Of a DNA stretch of 64,000 nucleotides, positions 21,241 to 32,458 are shown in pieces. Where the stretch lies: positions 12,359,210-12,423,209 of the forward strand of contig NC_059398.1 in the NCBI RefSeq assembly GCF_905220565.1, in the 5' to 3' direction. Position numbers and translations under genes: made by a program. Position 1 is the first letter of the stretch. Every line of letters starts with the position of its first letter. The DNA comes from Melitaea cinxia. Taxonomy: Eukaryota; Arthropoda; Insecta; Lepidoptera; Nymphalidae. The notes under the pieces are model-generated. The model worked only from the letters and a program-made list of their open reading frames with translations. It did no database searches and was not told where the DNA came from.

Positions 21241-23348
21241 ATAAAGATTAAATATACTTTTAATGACAGTAACATGTTTTATCTATTTTTTCTTAATGTA
21301 ATGTCTATTACGCTTAACAAAAGTTGTAGTAGGAATTTATCAAAATAAAACCTTGGATTCTTCAGAGCTTGCATGTCAAAGTGTAAAACATAAAATATAA
21401 GCCTATTTTTTGTGTTATGGATTGACAGAAATAGTAAAACAATATCATACATAAAAATTTATTAATAGATTGAAATTTGCTGTCGTAGAATATGTCACAC
21501 AGTGCTCCCTTCAGTGACAGTCGGCGCATATGAAGTCGATGCCGTTATTTGTTCGAAGTTTATTTATTCCCGCTCCAGATGAGCAGTGTCCACTCCTAGC
21601 CTGTCACAGCATTGTTCGACCCTTTATTTTCACTTGACAAGAATATTTGAAACGTCCTCTTGATATTACGTTCCGATACGACTTTCTGTTCGTGATACAT
21701 TTTTTTTCCAATTGTCTCCGTTGCGAGCCTCCACAGCGAGAACTAACGGAATAGAATTTTGAAACAGTTTTGATTGATAAAGGTAGACAGGTTTTCGTTT
21801 TCTTTGTTTGTGAAATTAGATTCGGGAGGTACCGTCCAGTTCGGCTTGCTTCAGTTCCACTTGATTAATGATGATTCGTGGGGGATCCGGGAAAAAAAGA
21901 AACTATTTTAGGTTGCTCGATTTTCTATAGAAAACGAATTAGAAATCGAATCGTTTTCGGTAGGTTAATTTCTATCTTGAAACGAGTGTGCTTAGATTTG
22001 ATGCAATAGCGCGATATTATCCAATTTTCCGAAACAACGCTCGTGCTCTGTTAATATTTGATATGTTCTCGACTTTTCTCGAATTTAACGCGCCGATTAA
22101 ACAGCGCAGGGCGAAGGATTATATGTGAATATTTAAAATGCTATATCGGTTCTAATTCAATGGAAAAGCAATAATTTTTATTAAACGAAATAATACCAAT
22201 AATCTTTAACTATTAAATCACAACGTGGTGGAACAGTAAAATAGAAAAATTAAGATTTTAAAGTAACGAAAATGAGTAATAGAATTATTATAACAGTAAA
22301 TTAAAGAATCTAGTCAAATAAGACATAGTTGCATATTGCAGGAAGCTATTAAAATAGAAGGATTCCTTTTATGGCCCAGTTGGCCGCTTGAGATAATATC
22401 GGTTTATTTTATGGTTGCAATAAAGGATTTTCGATTTTAGCCAGTCGTCTGTATAGCCCAAATTTAATTCTAATGGAAATTATAGTTTAGTATTTAAGAT
22501 AACGTTCTTCGTTATTTGATATATTATTGAATTTTAGTAAATAATTAGAAATCTTAATAATAAGAAGTTATATACTCTTTAGCAACTCTGATTGTTCTTG
22601 AAATTGAAAATGTATAAATACGTTTTTAAATTAGAAATTTATGAAAAATGCTTATTACACTTAAATTAATTAAACGTTCGAAACGCACAAAAGATTCCCT
22701 TCGCAGGGTAAGGGCTTCTCAAAGTTTACATTCACATAATCAGAAAGTGGGTTAATGAGATTCGTTCAAGAAAAACATCTCGTTACGGCATACATTATTC
22801 AAGCTTTCTCAAAGTTATTCCGCGTTCACGCGTTCATTAGATACGAACAAACTTGCGATTCCCGTAAAGCGTCCGGACCTGACATATCTACTTATCACCC
22901 CGCCAACTATTCCCAAGTATTCGGGGACGCCGAAATATACTCGCGCCTTGTTATTTAAATTTATCACTCAACTTTTATCCTCTAAATTCATTGTAACAGG
23001 TAATATTTCACAGGTTATTAATTACGCAGTGCCGGCATCCTCGGTGTAACTCTTATTACATTATGTCAGTTGCAAATTGAAAAATTCCCGGGGCGTGTGT
23101 CCCGTCTCTCCGAAGTATTTTGGTAAAATTATTCTCATTCATTAAGTCGAGAAGTGGAGGGCGCGCGAGATTGTCGACGTACCATTCAGTCGTGAGTAAC
23201 GAGGTGACTTCCTGTTATTAGTTATGTCGCTATATTGTTTTTCTTGAGATTCGTAAACTGGTCGTTGGCATTTTCCACGACATTCCAAACAAAATAACAA
23301 TATTAACGTTTTAAAAACACAAATTTTTAGACTGAGAATATCCTGCTT
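21241..23348. other. Unique intron with GC-richer blocks
   Basis: Repeat-free as far as I can see. 21500-21850 and 22680-23250 are richer in GC and CpG than their surroundings and could be conserved non-coding elements. The 67-codon frame at 22755-22958 lies in one block but has no recognised domain. Confidence 0.3.
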
Positions 23349-23575
23349 AAAATATGGTGCAGCCCGACTGGGGCAGTACCTCGCCTCGACCTTACAGATG
23401 CGATGTTCCTGTTGGCGAGTAAGTTGACCTCATGGCTCAATTGGGGGTAGGGTCAGCAACGCGCTTGCAATATAAAATGTAATTCTGGTGTTGCAGGCGT
23501 CTATAAAATACGGTTATCGCTTACCATCAGGTAAGTCGTACGCTTATTTGCCGACCTAGTTGTATATAAAAATTA
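23349..23575 (+). mobile_element. LINE 3'-tail fragment
   Basis: Reads GCAGCCCGACTGGGGCAGTA, GTCAGCAACGCGCTTGCAAT, GGTGTTGCAGGCGTCTATA and CCATCAGGTAAGTCGTACGC before an A-rich end. It is the sense form of the blocks at 9951 and 50021. A related ending (GCCGGCAACGCGCCTGC ... CACCAGGTGAGTC) follows the Jockey-like RT remnant at 47262, which supports a LINE origin. Confidence 0.7.
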
Positions 23576-25012
23576 CATAAATTGGCTAGAGACATAAGTT
23601 AATTAACTGTAATTACTAATTTATTTAATCCCGTGACGTATCACCAAAATAACATTCGAATCTCTACGCAGTACTCACGTCTCGTAATACCAATCCATTA
23701 ATTAAAACTTATTTTGTTTCAAATACGACACCTCCTCGTCGACAAATAACGTTCGCATGCGTAATCCAAACTTAAACTTAGTTATTGTTTATGGAACATT
23801 CTATATGAGATTATTTTAATACCAAACAAGGGAGATATGAGTATGATATATTCTTCTAATTGAAGTAATATCGAAATGGGTACAGCGAATACTTGGAAAC
23901 AATAAATTCTATCATAATAACAAGTTGAAAAGCACTGCAAAATGACGCAGTCTTGAATTTCGATCAAATACAAATCGAGTTTGGAATTTGAGTTGTGGAG
24001 GATGAAAAATCCCTCAATAGGGTGCGTTTAACGCGAGACAAAAAGTGATTTAGATCTCTCTGGCAAGGCCTTTTCACGGGCCACTATTTACTTCCCTCGC
24101 GGGGATCTTCCAGTCCGTGCGTCCAAATCTTTTGCTTTGTACGTAGTAGCTGCCTTTACAGGTGTAAATTTCTTTCAGTTTTAAATGTTTCTCTGTAAAA
24201 TTTTGAAATTGATCTAAAAAGTCCCCTTTTCATATGTATTTAGGTAAGAATACATTAGAGTGCGTGTTAGAAATGAAATACATAAAAGTTGTAAAGGTTT
24301 TTCTAAAAGTTTCAAACAAGTTTAAGTAAGAAAGATATATTAATATCTTTAAGTTACATTTTTCTCTTAATGGTAAGTTTTTAATTATACTGAAGCAGAT
24401 CATTTTCAGAATATTAAAAACGCAACTAAATTGTCCAATTTTATTTCAATCTCTACGAAAACTTGACGAAAGTTTTACGCCATATAATAGCACACTTGAG
24501 AAAGTGAACAGCTTTAAACTAGGGCCATAACCGTTCATAGACGTGTCGCTGTTAGCCGAAGATAATTCCATCATATAATTACGAATGCTTAACTCGGTAT
24601 ATAGTTTATTCCTTGTTACTTCTCTCCTTCGTAACGAAAGCTAGGAATGTAATCAGTTTCCAGAGCCCCTCGCGTATGGAAATGCCTCGTTGGAGACGCA
24701 GTTAGTTATTTGATTGCTAGCCTCTCTTTTCGAATTAAACAGAGTTGGAGGTCGCCCATAGCGAGAAAATTAAGGGAACATCTAATTTTCAGCGATGGCA
24801 CTTCACAGTTAATATTATTATGATCGTGATTGTTCTGGCAACTGTGCGTACTTGTTTAAGTTAATCAAATGGACTCCTGACAAGGTGTAAGAATCGTTGC
24901 AGGAAATTGTTGAAATGAAATTCTTAATGAGATAGTTTAATACGGCGTGGTTTATGTAGATAATATTAGCCTAGAAAACAAATAGTTCAGCAGCAGTTCT
25001 TGTATATATATA
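23576..25012. other. Unique intronic sequence
   Basis: No gene or transposon is recognised. 24050-24180 is GC-richer. The minus-strand frame at 23782-23973 has no support. Confidence 0.3.
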
Positions 25013-25285
25013 TAGAATCTGGATCTAGGAAACGGCTCCAACGCTTTTCATAAAATTTAGTATATAGGGGGTTTCGGGGGAGATAAATCTATCCAGCTAG
25101 GATTCATTTTCAGAAAATGTCGTATTATCCCTGTTTTTAGGGAGTGAAAAAAATATCGTTAGAATAAGAAGGTAAATTTCGGATTTGTTAATTTAGTTGC
25201 AATAGCTCGGTGTGAAATCGGTCGGTCGGGATGAACCGAGAAGATCATGGTTCAAATCCCCATGTCCCTGATCAATTAATTTTTC
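25013..25285 (+). repeat. Decayed repeat ending in a tRNA-like stretch
   Basis: 25025-25140 (GGCTCCAACGCTTTTCATAA, TATATAGGGGGTTTCGGGGG) is text I recognise from lepidopteran dispersed repeats. At 25203-25212 TAGCTCGGTG resembles an A box, and GGTTCAAATCC at 25249-25259 is a good B box, 46 bp on as in a tRNA. The acceptor arms do not pair, so it is a tRNA pseudogene or a SINE head and not a working tRNA. Confidence 0.4.
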
Positions 25286-25590
25286 TTTTTCTTTTTCTAG
25301 TTGCCTCTCGTTATTTTTTATTTAAATAGGCTGTTCTTTTTTTTATTATTGTGTCGGTAAAATCGAAAAATATTATTCATATTTTATCATTATTATTTTT
25401 CAATTATTTTTTATTTTTGATTTTTTATATTTATTTATATTTTTTATTATTTTCGGTAAAAAAAAAATATTATTCATATTTTATAAATATGTAATTCGTA
25501 TTAAAATATGATTTTCAGAAAAAAAAAAACGATTTGTTGGAGCGCCTGTCGGTTTTTGAGAAGCAATTACTCTCAATCTTTTAATTGTGT
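25286..25590. other. T-rich low-complexity stretch
   Basis: Long runs of T/A with TTTATT repeats. No gene is seen. Confidence 0.5.
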
Positions 25591-25938
25591 GTGACACGCG
25601 TTGGCGCAACGGTTACGCCATGGATTGTACCTGTTGCGCTGGCGGTTGTGGGTTCGATCCCCGCACGTGACAAACATTTGTATTGGCCATACAGGTGTTT
25701 GCCGTAGTCTGGGTGTTTGTGCAGTCGTTGTGGGTCTCCCCACCGTGCCTCGGAGAGCACGTTAAACCGTCGGCCCCAGTTGTTATCATGTACACTTGAT
25801 AGTGATCGTTACTCGCTTAGTAGGGAATATATCCGCCAACCCGCATTGGAGCAGCGTGGTTGATTAAGCTCTGATCTCTCTCCTACATGGAGAAAGAGGC
25901 CAATGCCCAGTATTGGGATATTACAGGCTGAAGCGTTG
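25591..25938 (+). mobile_element. Full-length tRNA-headed SINE with RTE-type tail
   Basis: Exact 9-bp duplications (TAATTGTGT at 25582-25590 and 25939-25947) define it. The head has a consensus A box TGGCGCAACGG (25602-25612) and a B box GGTTCGATCC (25651-25660), an internal RNA polymerase III promoter. The body contains TGTATTGGCCATACAGG, CCGTGCCTCGGAGAGCACG and AACCCGCATTGGAGCAGCG. The tail GCCAATGCCCAG ... CAGGCTGAAG is related to the RTE 3' end at 19759-19796. It resembles the Metulj-type SINEs reported from butterflies, by memory only. Confidence 0.85.
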
Positions 25939-26021
25939 TAATTGTGTATTTTGTATCAAATTTTTAATTTATCGTTATTTTTTATTTTTATTTTGCGTTA
26001 ATTAATTACTAATAATTGTGT

Positions 26022-27228
26022 TTGCAGGCAAACGAAAAAAAAAACGACTTCAATTATATCGACAAGTAATACAACATAGGTATACGAAAAAATAGTAAAG
26101 AAATACTCATTATGAAAGATTACTCCAAAAGTTGTAATCAGATCTCGATGAAATATGACCACATTATAAACATCGGCTTTCGATTAAGTTAAAAATCATC
26201 AAAATCAGTACACCCAGTAATATGTTAAGTATTATGTAGTTAATGTAAAGTTATGCGGATTTTCGAGAGTTTCCCTCAATTTCTCAAGGATCCCATCATC
26301 AGATCCTGGTTTCCTTATCATGCTACCACAACTGGGATATCTCTTTTCCAGCAAAAAAGAATTATCAAAATCTTTTCATAAACGACGAAGTTATCCCGGA
26401 ACATACATTAATATATATATATATATATATACTAGCGACCCGCTCCGGCTTCGCACGGGTATAAAATATAATTATAGCTTATGTCATTCACTGAAAAATG
26501 ATTAAAATCGATCCAGTAGTTTTGATTTATTCATTACTGCCCGTGGCCCGCACGCGTTAACTTTAGAGTAAAAGCCGGCCGGAACTGCCACAAACGCTAC
26601 GTAACGAAATCTATAATATCTTCAAATATATTCATTTAAATCATATGCTGTAAAGGGCCATATAGATGTATATTAAATCAACAATGTATTTAAGGTATTT
26701 AATTAGATAAGGATTAATGCTGTACTTATTGGTTAAAATCGCTTTAAAAATTAGCCATTATTTTTCGTAAAAAGTAAATGACAAAAAAATGTTATTGTGG
26801 GATATCCATAAGAGATAGATATATACCATAGCGGAGTTTTCTGTAGAATTTTTTAATGTGTATTATACTTAGTACATTATTTTGATAAATCTCGTAGGGT
26901 TCAGGCTGCGTTTGCAATGTAAGCGAAAAAAATGTAATTATATACGACATCACATTAGAAACCTCAAAAATAACAGTATTTCTCCACTATTTAATGGATG
27001 TTATTATACATATAAACCTTTCTCTTCAATCACTCTATCTAATAAAAAAAACCACATCAAAATCCGTTGCGTAGTTTTAAAGATTTAAGCATACATAGGG
27101 ACATAAGGACATAAGGACATAGGGACAGAGAAAGCGACTTTGTTTTATTCTATGTAGTGATTGATATATATATATATTGAGTTTCCTTCAGCCGAATCGA
27201 GTAACCTCCTCCTTTTTTGAAGTCGGTT
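26022..27228 (-). repeat. AACCGACTTC inverted-end repeat, split by a Helitron
   Basis: In plus orientation it begins AATTGTGTTTGCAGGCAAAC (terminal hairpin, 26030-26043), then ACGACTTCAATTATATCGAC, and ends CCTTTTTTGAAGTCGGTT at 27228. The interior matches the 6166 and 40220 copies in inverse. The Helitron at 26432-27160 sits in an AT microsatellite inside it, so this repeat was there first. Confidence 0.78.
26432..27160 (-). mobile_element. Non-autonomous Helitron (729 bp), exact ends
   Basis: On the minus strand it reads A^TCACTACATAGAATAAAACA ... GCGGGTCGCTAG^T. The 3' hairpin is CCCGTGCGAAGCCGGAGCGGG, seven bases before the CTAG terminus. It sits in an (AT)n run with no target duplication. 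Next to the 5' end is a short repeat of ATAGGGAC/ATAAGGAC. No Rep/helicase ORF is present. 54071-54237 is a much shorter member with the same two ends. Confidence 0.82.
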
Positions 27229-27862
27229 AAAAAAGACTTCATTCAAACCGGCAGCGAATCATTTTAACTCTCTCTTCTACTAGTAATCCTTCACGATTTA
27301 CTAAAAATACCGAGCTGAGCTCGGTCACCCAGGTACTAATAAATTATAGTACCAAGGTAAGACTCATGCGAGATAAATCTCAATATAAAGGCAGTAAGTT
27401 TAATTATGGATTATTAAAACTCTGGATTGATAATTTCTAAATTTATTTTGAAATAATATAGTCCTAGATATAGGAAAACATCTTTAAAATGTCCATGTCT
27501 GTTGCATGTTTACTTCCTATAATTATTCTTAATTGTAGAAGAAACATCGCGTGAAATTTACATGTTGTCTAGTAGCGCGTAACTATAAATATTATGTTTA
27601 GGCTGTAGTGCACCACTATACAGCGTTCATTGAACGCGTCCACCCATGTTATTATTTCGCGCTGCCTTACCGCTGACGCTTTATTTTAAGAAGGGTGCAA
27701 ATGAAATTTGTTTCAAGTTTGCTGATTTTGTTATACTATTGGTAAGATTTTCTTTTGTTGTTTACTACTTTAAGAAAAAAAAAGAATCTATTAAGTCATA
27801 CTAAGCAGTTGATAGTAAGTATACTATTTAAATGTATTAGAAATTCGCTTAAATTATTTGAT
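27229..27862. other. Unique intronic sequence
   Basis: No gene or repeat is recognised. The open frames here run into the SINE that follows. Confidence 0.3.
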
Positions 27863-28034
27863 TCAGCCTGTAATATCCCCCTGCTGGGCATAGGCTTCGT
27901 TTCCCATGTAGGAGAAGAATCAGTGCTTAATCCACCATGCTGCTCCAATGCGGGTCGGCGGATATATTCTCTACTATACTCATAACAGCCATAAACCAGT
28001 GCTGTGACCGTTGCGCCAACGCGTCCTTTAATTT
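27863..28034 (-). mobile_element. tRNA-headed SINE with internal deletion
   Basis: On the minus strand it keeps the first ~40 bp of the head (GACGCGTTGGCGCAACGG, with the A box) and jumps to GAGAATATATCCGCCGACCC in the 3' body and the tail ATGCCCAGCAGGGGGATATT. The B box and middle are gone, so transcription from its own promoter would be weakened. Confidence 0.75.
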
Positions 28035-28168
28035 TGTAGTACATTAAAAAAAACAGATAAAAAATAATAACCTAGGCTAAAAAAATATATTGATTTTTAT
28101 GAACCTCTTAAGTTTCCATTTAGTTTTATGTTTCGAATGTTAATAACTGCAGCTTGCGTACTATGTAA

Positions 28169-28494
28169 TCTATATAAATAAATAAAATTCTAGAGTCTGT
28201 TTGTAAAAATAAAATAACCGCTTTTTACTAAATGCATATGGGTGTATATATACAAGGTCAATATACCAAAACAACATTTTTTTAAAAAAAAATTCTGCCT
28301 GTCTGTCTGTTTGTTCCAGCTAATCTTTGAAAGGGCTGGATCGATTTGACGGGACTTTCACTGGCAGATAGCTGATGTAATAAGATGTAATTTAGGCCAC
28401 GTTTATTGTAAAAAAATATTTATTTTGTAACTCCGCGAACTGAACAATATATTTTTTTTAAATTCCACGCGGACAAAGTCGCGGTTACAGCTAG
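28169..28494 (+). mobile_element. Non-autonomous Helitron (326 bp), exact ends
   Basis: A^TCTATATAAATAAATAAAAT at the left, and CGCGGACAAAGTCGCGGTTACAGCTAG^T (split here as CGCGGAC-AAA-GTCGCG hairpin, then GTTACAGCTAG) at the right. The interior has TTTTTACTAAATGCATATGG, a CTGTCTGTCTGTTTGTTCC run and ACTCCGCGAACTGAACAATA. No ORF is present. A second copy of the same family and orientation starts 317 bp downstream. Confidence 0.82.
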
Positions 28495-28810
28495 TAACTT
28501 ACTGAACGTATTGAATGCGTTAATAATTATAATTAGAATAACTAAAGTAGTTTTGATAGCTTTCCATTATTGAACAAATGTTCCTTAGTGCTGATAAAAA
28601 AGTTATACTAAAACACCCAAATAAAACAAAATCTTCTTCATCTTAATTTTTAAACTAAAGCTTAGGAAAACATTTTATATGATTTAGAATACGTTTTGAC
28701 AATCTCTCTATACAATATGCAAGAAGAAAGTTAAAAAGACTATTATCACTTAAAGTTTTAGGAGTGTTTAGGCGAATTCTAACTTTCCAGTTCAACGTAT
28801 TATATCGTAG

Positions 28811-29154
28811 TCTATACAAATAAATAAAATTGGAGTATCTGTTTGTTATATTAAAATAACCGCTTTTTACTAAACGCATAGGTACGGATGTACTACACTG
28901 TACATATTATACCAAAATGATTTTTTTTTACAATTTTTGTCTGTCTGTCTGTTTGTTCCGGCTAATCTCTAAAATGGCTGGATCAATTTTGACGGGAATT
29001 TCATTAGTAGATAGTTGATGGAGTATGAAGTAATTTAGGCTACTTTTATTTTAGAAATTTATTTATTTTATAACTCTGCGAACAGAACAATAACTTTTTT
29101 GTTAAATTCCAATTTCGTTAAATCCTACACGGACGAAGTCGTGGGCACAACTAT
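28811..29154 (+). mobile_element. Non-autonomous Helitron, slightly decayed
   Basis: Same family as the copy at 28169: TCTATACAAATAAATAAAAT at the left, CTGTCTGTCTGTTTGTTCCG inside, and GGACGAAGTCGTGGGCACAACTAT at the right. Both ends carry one change (host base G for A before TC; final CTAT for CTAG). Confidence 0.72.
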
Positions 29155-31184
29155 TATTAGATATATGTAATAAAAATAAGCTATAAACATTATACGCCCA
29201 TAGTATTTAGGCTATATGCAAAAAAAAATTACAGATACAACTAAGATATTGTATCAAAAAATACGGTCAGCGTCGGATCACGTTCTAGGTTTATGCAGTC
29301 ACAGGGCTGCTGATCTGTTGTCTGTAGGATAAGTAAATTTTAATGCAAGATGTTTAATAAAAGGCGTTGGCATTTTAGAGCCTGTTCCTGTTCGTAAAAG
29401 ACGTATTCTATCCACTGCACTACGTTGAGACAGCAGCGTTATTAAAATGATTAAAACTATGTCGAAAGTAATTATTATCCTTTAAACAGTTTCAGACTTC
29501 AAACTTTAGCGATATAATTGTTTGAACTCACAAAAGACATTGAAAGGGCAGCGTACAAACACACAACAATAAAGTTGGTCGGATCTGCTGACCATTGCAA
29601 AAAGCACATCGTTCTCGGCATCCTGAGCACAATACAAACTTAAATTGTTCGTGAAAGCGTTATGCACTCGACGGTTTCAATTTCCTCGCGAACTAGCCAT
29701 TGCAGATGTTCCGACAAACCATAAATATGATTTGAGAATCGTTTTATGTATAACTCATAAAGTTTTATCATCACTATCATTGAGGTTCACGGCATAAATG
29801 GTTCTAGTTAGCTGTTATTCCCCTACACAATGGCTGCAGACGTTTTAATATTAGACGGTCTAGTAGCACCTATCTGCCAGTGTAAATTTCGTTAGGGCGA
29901 AACTGCTATCGTGCACGCCACCTTTGGTTGGTCAAATAATAACAACCCAATGGCTGACTATTGCCTAATGTATTTTAGCTAAATGGAATAGTGTTGGCGA
30001 ACAGCACTTCCTGTCCCGAGCAGGTTACGATTTAGATCGTATAAAGTGTGCCAGACGGAAGTAACGCCATCTATTATTTTAACTTTATTAAATGGGTTCG
30101 TTTTTATTGTTTTAAACGAGAATTTGTGCTGAGTAATTGTACAACCGTACACATTTATAAGATTTATTTAGTAGTTTAACGTATGTACTTAATGTATATT
30201 GTTTTTAATTTATACTGTTAGCAGTAAAGAATTTTACTGTTTCTTTTCGTTCATGTTAATAATATTTGTGTGATTGCTTATTAAATCAAATATTAAATTA
30301 AATTTTACATTTACAACCCACACCTGTAACTTAATTTACTTAGCGAAACATGCAATCGAATAGAATTAACTTAATTTGCCTTAACTATTAGCTCAATGCA
30401 TAAAGCTTGTATTACTTCAAACGCTTAGTGATCTGGATTATATCTTTTATACATACTCATGACATAGTGTAGATTTCATTCATTTTGTAACTGACATTTT
30501 CTGTTTGTACGAGATTGTTGTAAATTATTAGGTTGCATTTTACTAAACTTCTGCTTATGCCTGAATATGTAAAGATGAAGACAAATGAAACCAAAATATA
30601 TAAAGTAATAGGTTAAACATTTGGATGAAGTAAGTAGTACGTAAACGAACTAAAAAGTGTGACAATATGACAAATTATGTGTGTTACTACACACAAAATA
30701 CCAAACACAGTGCTATTACACAAGTTTTTTTTTTTACATTGTAGCTACACGTGTAAAAATAATCCATAGTACCAATCTTAGACAAATAATCACTTCGAAT
30801 AATTTCACTAAATCAATAATTATTTACTATTCAACCTCATGAGAAAAATCTAATTATTCCTTGCGTTCGCTACTTATATTTTGTTAAACAACATAATTAT
30901 AATTAATTAGTATTGTTTGTTTTATCTTATCAAAACAATGTAAATCCTACAATCAAATTACCCCTTTATTAGAATTCTTAATTCCACGCAAACTTGTATT
31001 TACAGGCGTATTCAAATAAGGAGCCCAACGTTTGACTCATTACACGATCGTTTATAACATCTGCGTCAAAAAAATTCAAATGTACTTCCGACGTTACGTA
31101 TTTATACTTTTTTATCATATGAATTTGCTTTGAATGTTATAGTGAAAATAGTTCGAACTTTTTTAGTTCATGCATCTAGGTTCT
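29155..31184. other. Unique intron, possible conserved block
   Basis: 29500-30110 is repeat-free and GC-richer, with no open frame that suggests protein. The rest to 31184 is AT-rich with no gene seen. Confidence 0.3.
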
Positions 31185-31512
31185 ACGCCTTGTACAACAA
31201 GCGGGTGCGCCATGTACGCGCCTAAACATCGACGGTTTGCGGGTTCAATTCCCGTTTGGGATGGACCTGTGTTTCTACGAATATTTCTTTCGTCTTTTTG
31301 TATGTTCTTGTGGGTGTTCCCACTGTGCTTCGGAGAGCAGGAGGACCTCAGTTCCAGTTGTTATCAAATATACCCGATAGCGATCGTTATTCATAGTAGG
31401 CAATATATCTGCTAACCTGCAAAGGAGAAGCGTGGTGGATTAAGCTGTAATTTTTCCCCTACATGGAGAAAGAGGCCTATGCTCAGAAGTGGGATATTAC
31501 AGGCTGAATGGA
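31185..31512 (+). mobile_element. tRNA-headed SINE with RTE-type tail (second head type)
   Basis: The head GCGCCTAAACATCGACGG and the B box GGGTTCAATTCCCG match the SINE at 9880 but differ from the head at 25591, although the body (GTGCTTCGGAGAGCAGG) and tail (GGCCTATGCTCAG ... CAGGCTGAA) are shared. This suggests one body and tail joined to different tRNA-type heads. No clear target duplication was found. Confidence 0.72.
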
Positions 31513-32224
31513 ATGTCTAATACGAGACTTCTTAGTTGTTACGATTTCGTCCGCACTAATTTGTGATACTTGATACATTGTTTGACTTATGTGGTGATCT
31601 TATCCCATGTATCATGTTTGACAATAAATTTAACAGCCTAATATTACATTCTTTAATGCCAATTTTGTCTATCACAAAAGATTTTTCCCGCATTTTTTTT
31701 TTTATATTATGCAAAGTAATAGTAGCGACTTATCTTATAAATTTTTGGTCCTGTTCACTGCACTACAACTTACTAATTATTATAAAACTAAAGACTATTA
31801 AACTTAAAACTTGTAGTTTTTTCATGAAATAATATTCCCAATATTGAGGTTTGTTTAACCGGTTACTGATAAAGTTTACCCTTCAGATAATTTAATAATA
31901 GGTTTTATCAACAGAAGGTAAAACAGACTTTTAGCTCCTATTTCACCACAGCTAATAAGGAACAACCTTTACATAAATAATTTACAGCCAGTAATATCCG
32001 ACAGATAAACAGTTTGAAGGTCGTAAAGAAATAGACATACACAAATAAAATAGAGATTAATTCTGAGGATGAGGAATATAACATAAATTTCTGTTTATTG
32101 AATTTTCGTTATTAGAAATCGGAAAACAGGTCCTAAATATATGAGCAAAGGATACACATGAAGCTAATTATGTCTCACATTCGTTTTTTTATATGTACAT
32201 ATAATAACAAGACATTACCATAGC
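31513..32224. other. Unique intronic sequence
   Basis: The 89-codon frame at 31563-31832 is hydrophobic and AT-driven, with no recognised domain and no splice context. I do not call it a gene. Confidence 0.3.
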
Positions 32225-32458
32225 TTAAAGACGCCTGTAACACAAGAAGTATCGCGATTGCGTTGCCGACAAAAGGTGATCTGGTCACCTTACTCACTAC
32301 AGGAACACAATACTGCTTGAAATCAGTATTATCAGTTGTGATCTTTTGTAAGGTTGCGAGGTATATTCCCAGTCGGGCTGCTCCAGATTTTGAGCAGAAT
32401 ACTTTCTGCTGTGCCCTACCTCAGTTAGTAGTCGTTTGTACCGTTAGCTCGTTTGTTT
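32225..32458 (-). mobile_element. LINE 3'-tail fragment
   Basis: In plus orientation it reads AAGACGCCTGTAACACAAGA, TCACCTTACTCACTACAGG, GGTATATTCCCAGTCGGGC and TGCTCCAGATTTTGAGCAG, the inverse of the LINE tail at 23349. The extreme 3' end (GTCGGCAAACAAGC) is missing. Confidence 0.62.

Noticed and set aside
25203..25275. Functional tRNA gene
   Set aside because: The A and B boxes are tRNA-like but the acceptor arms do not pair and the sequence lies in a decayed repeat.
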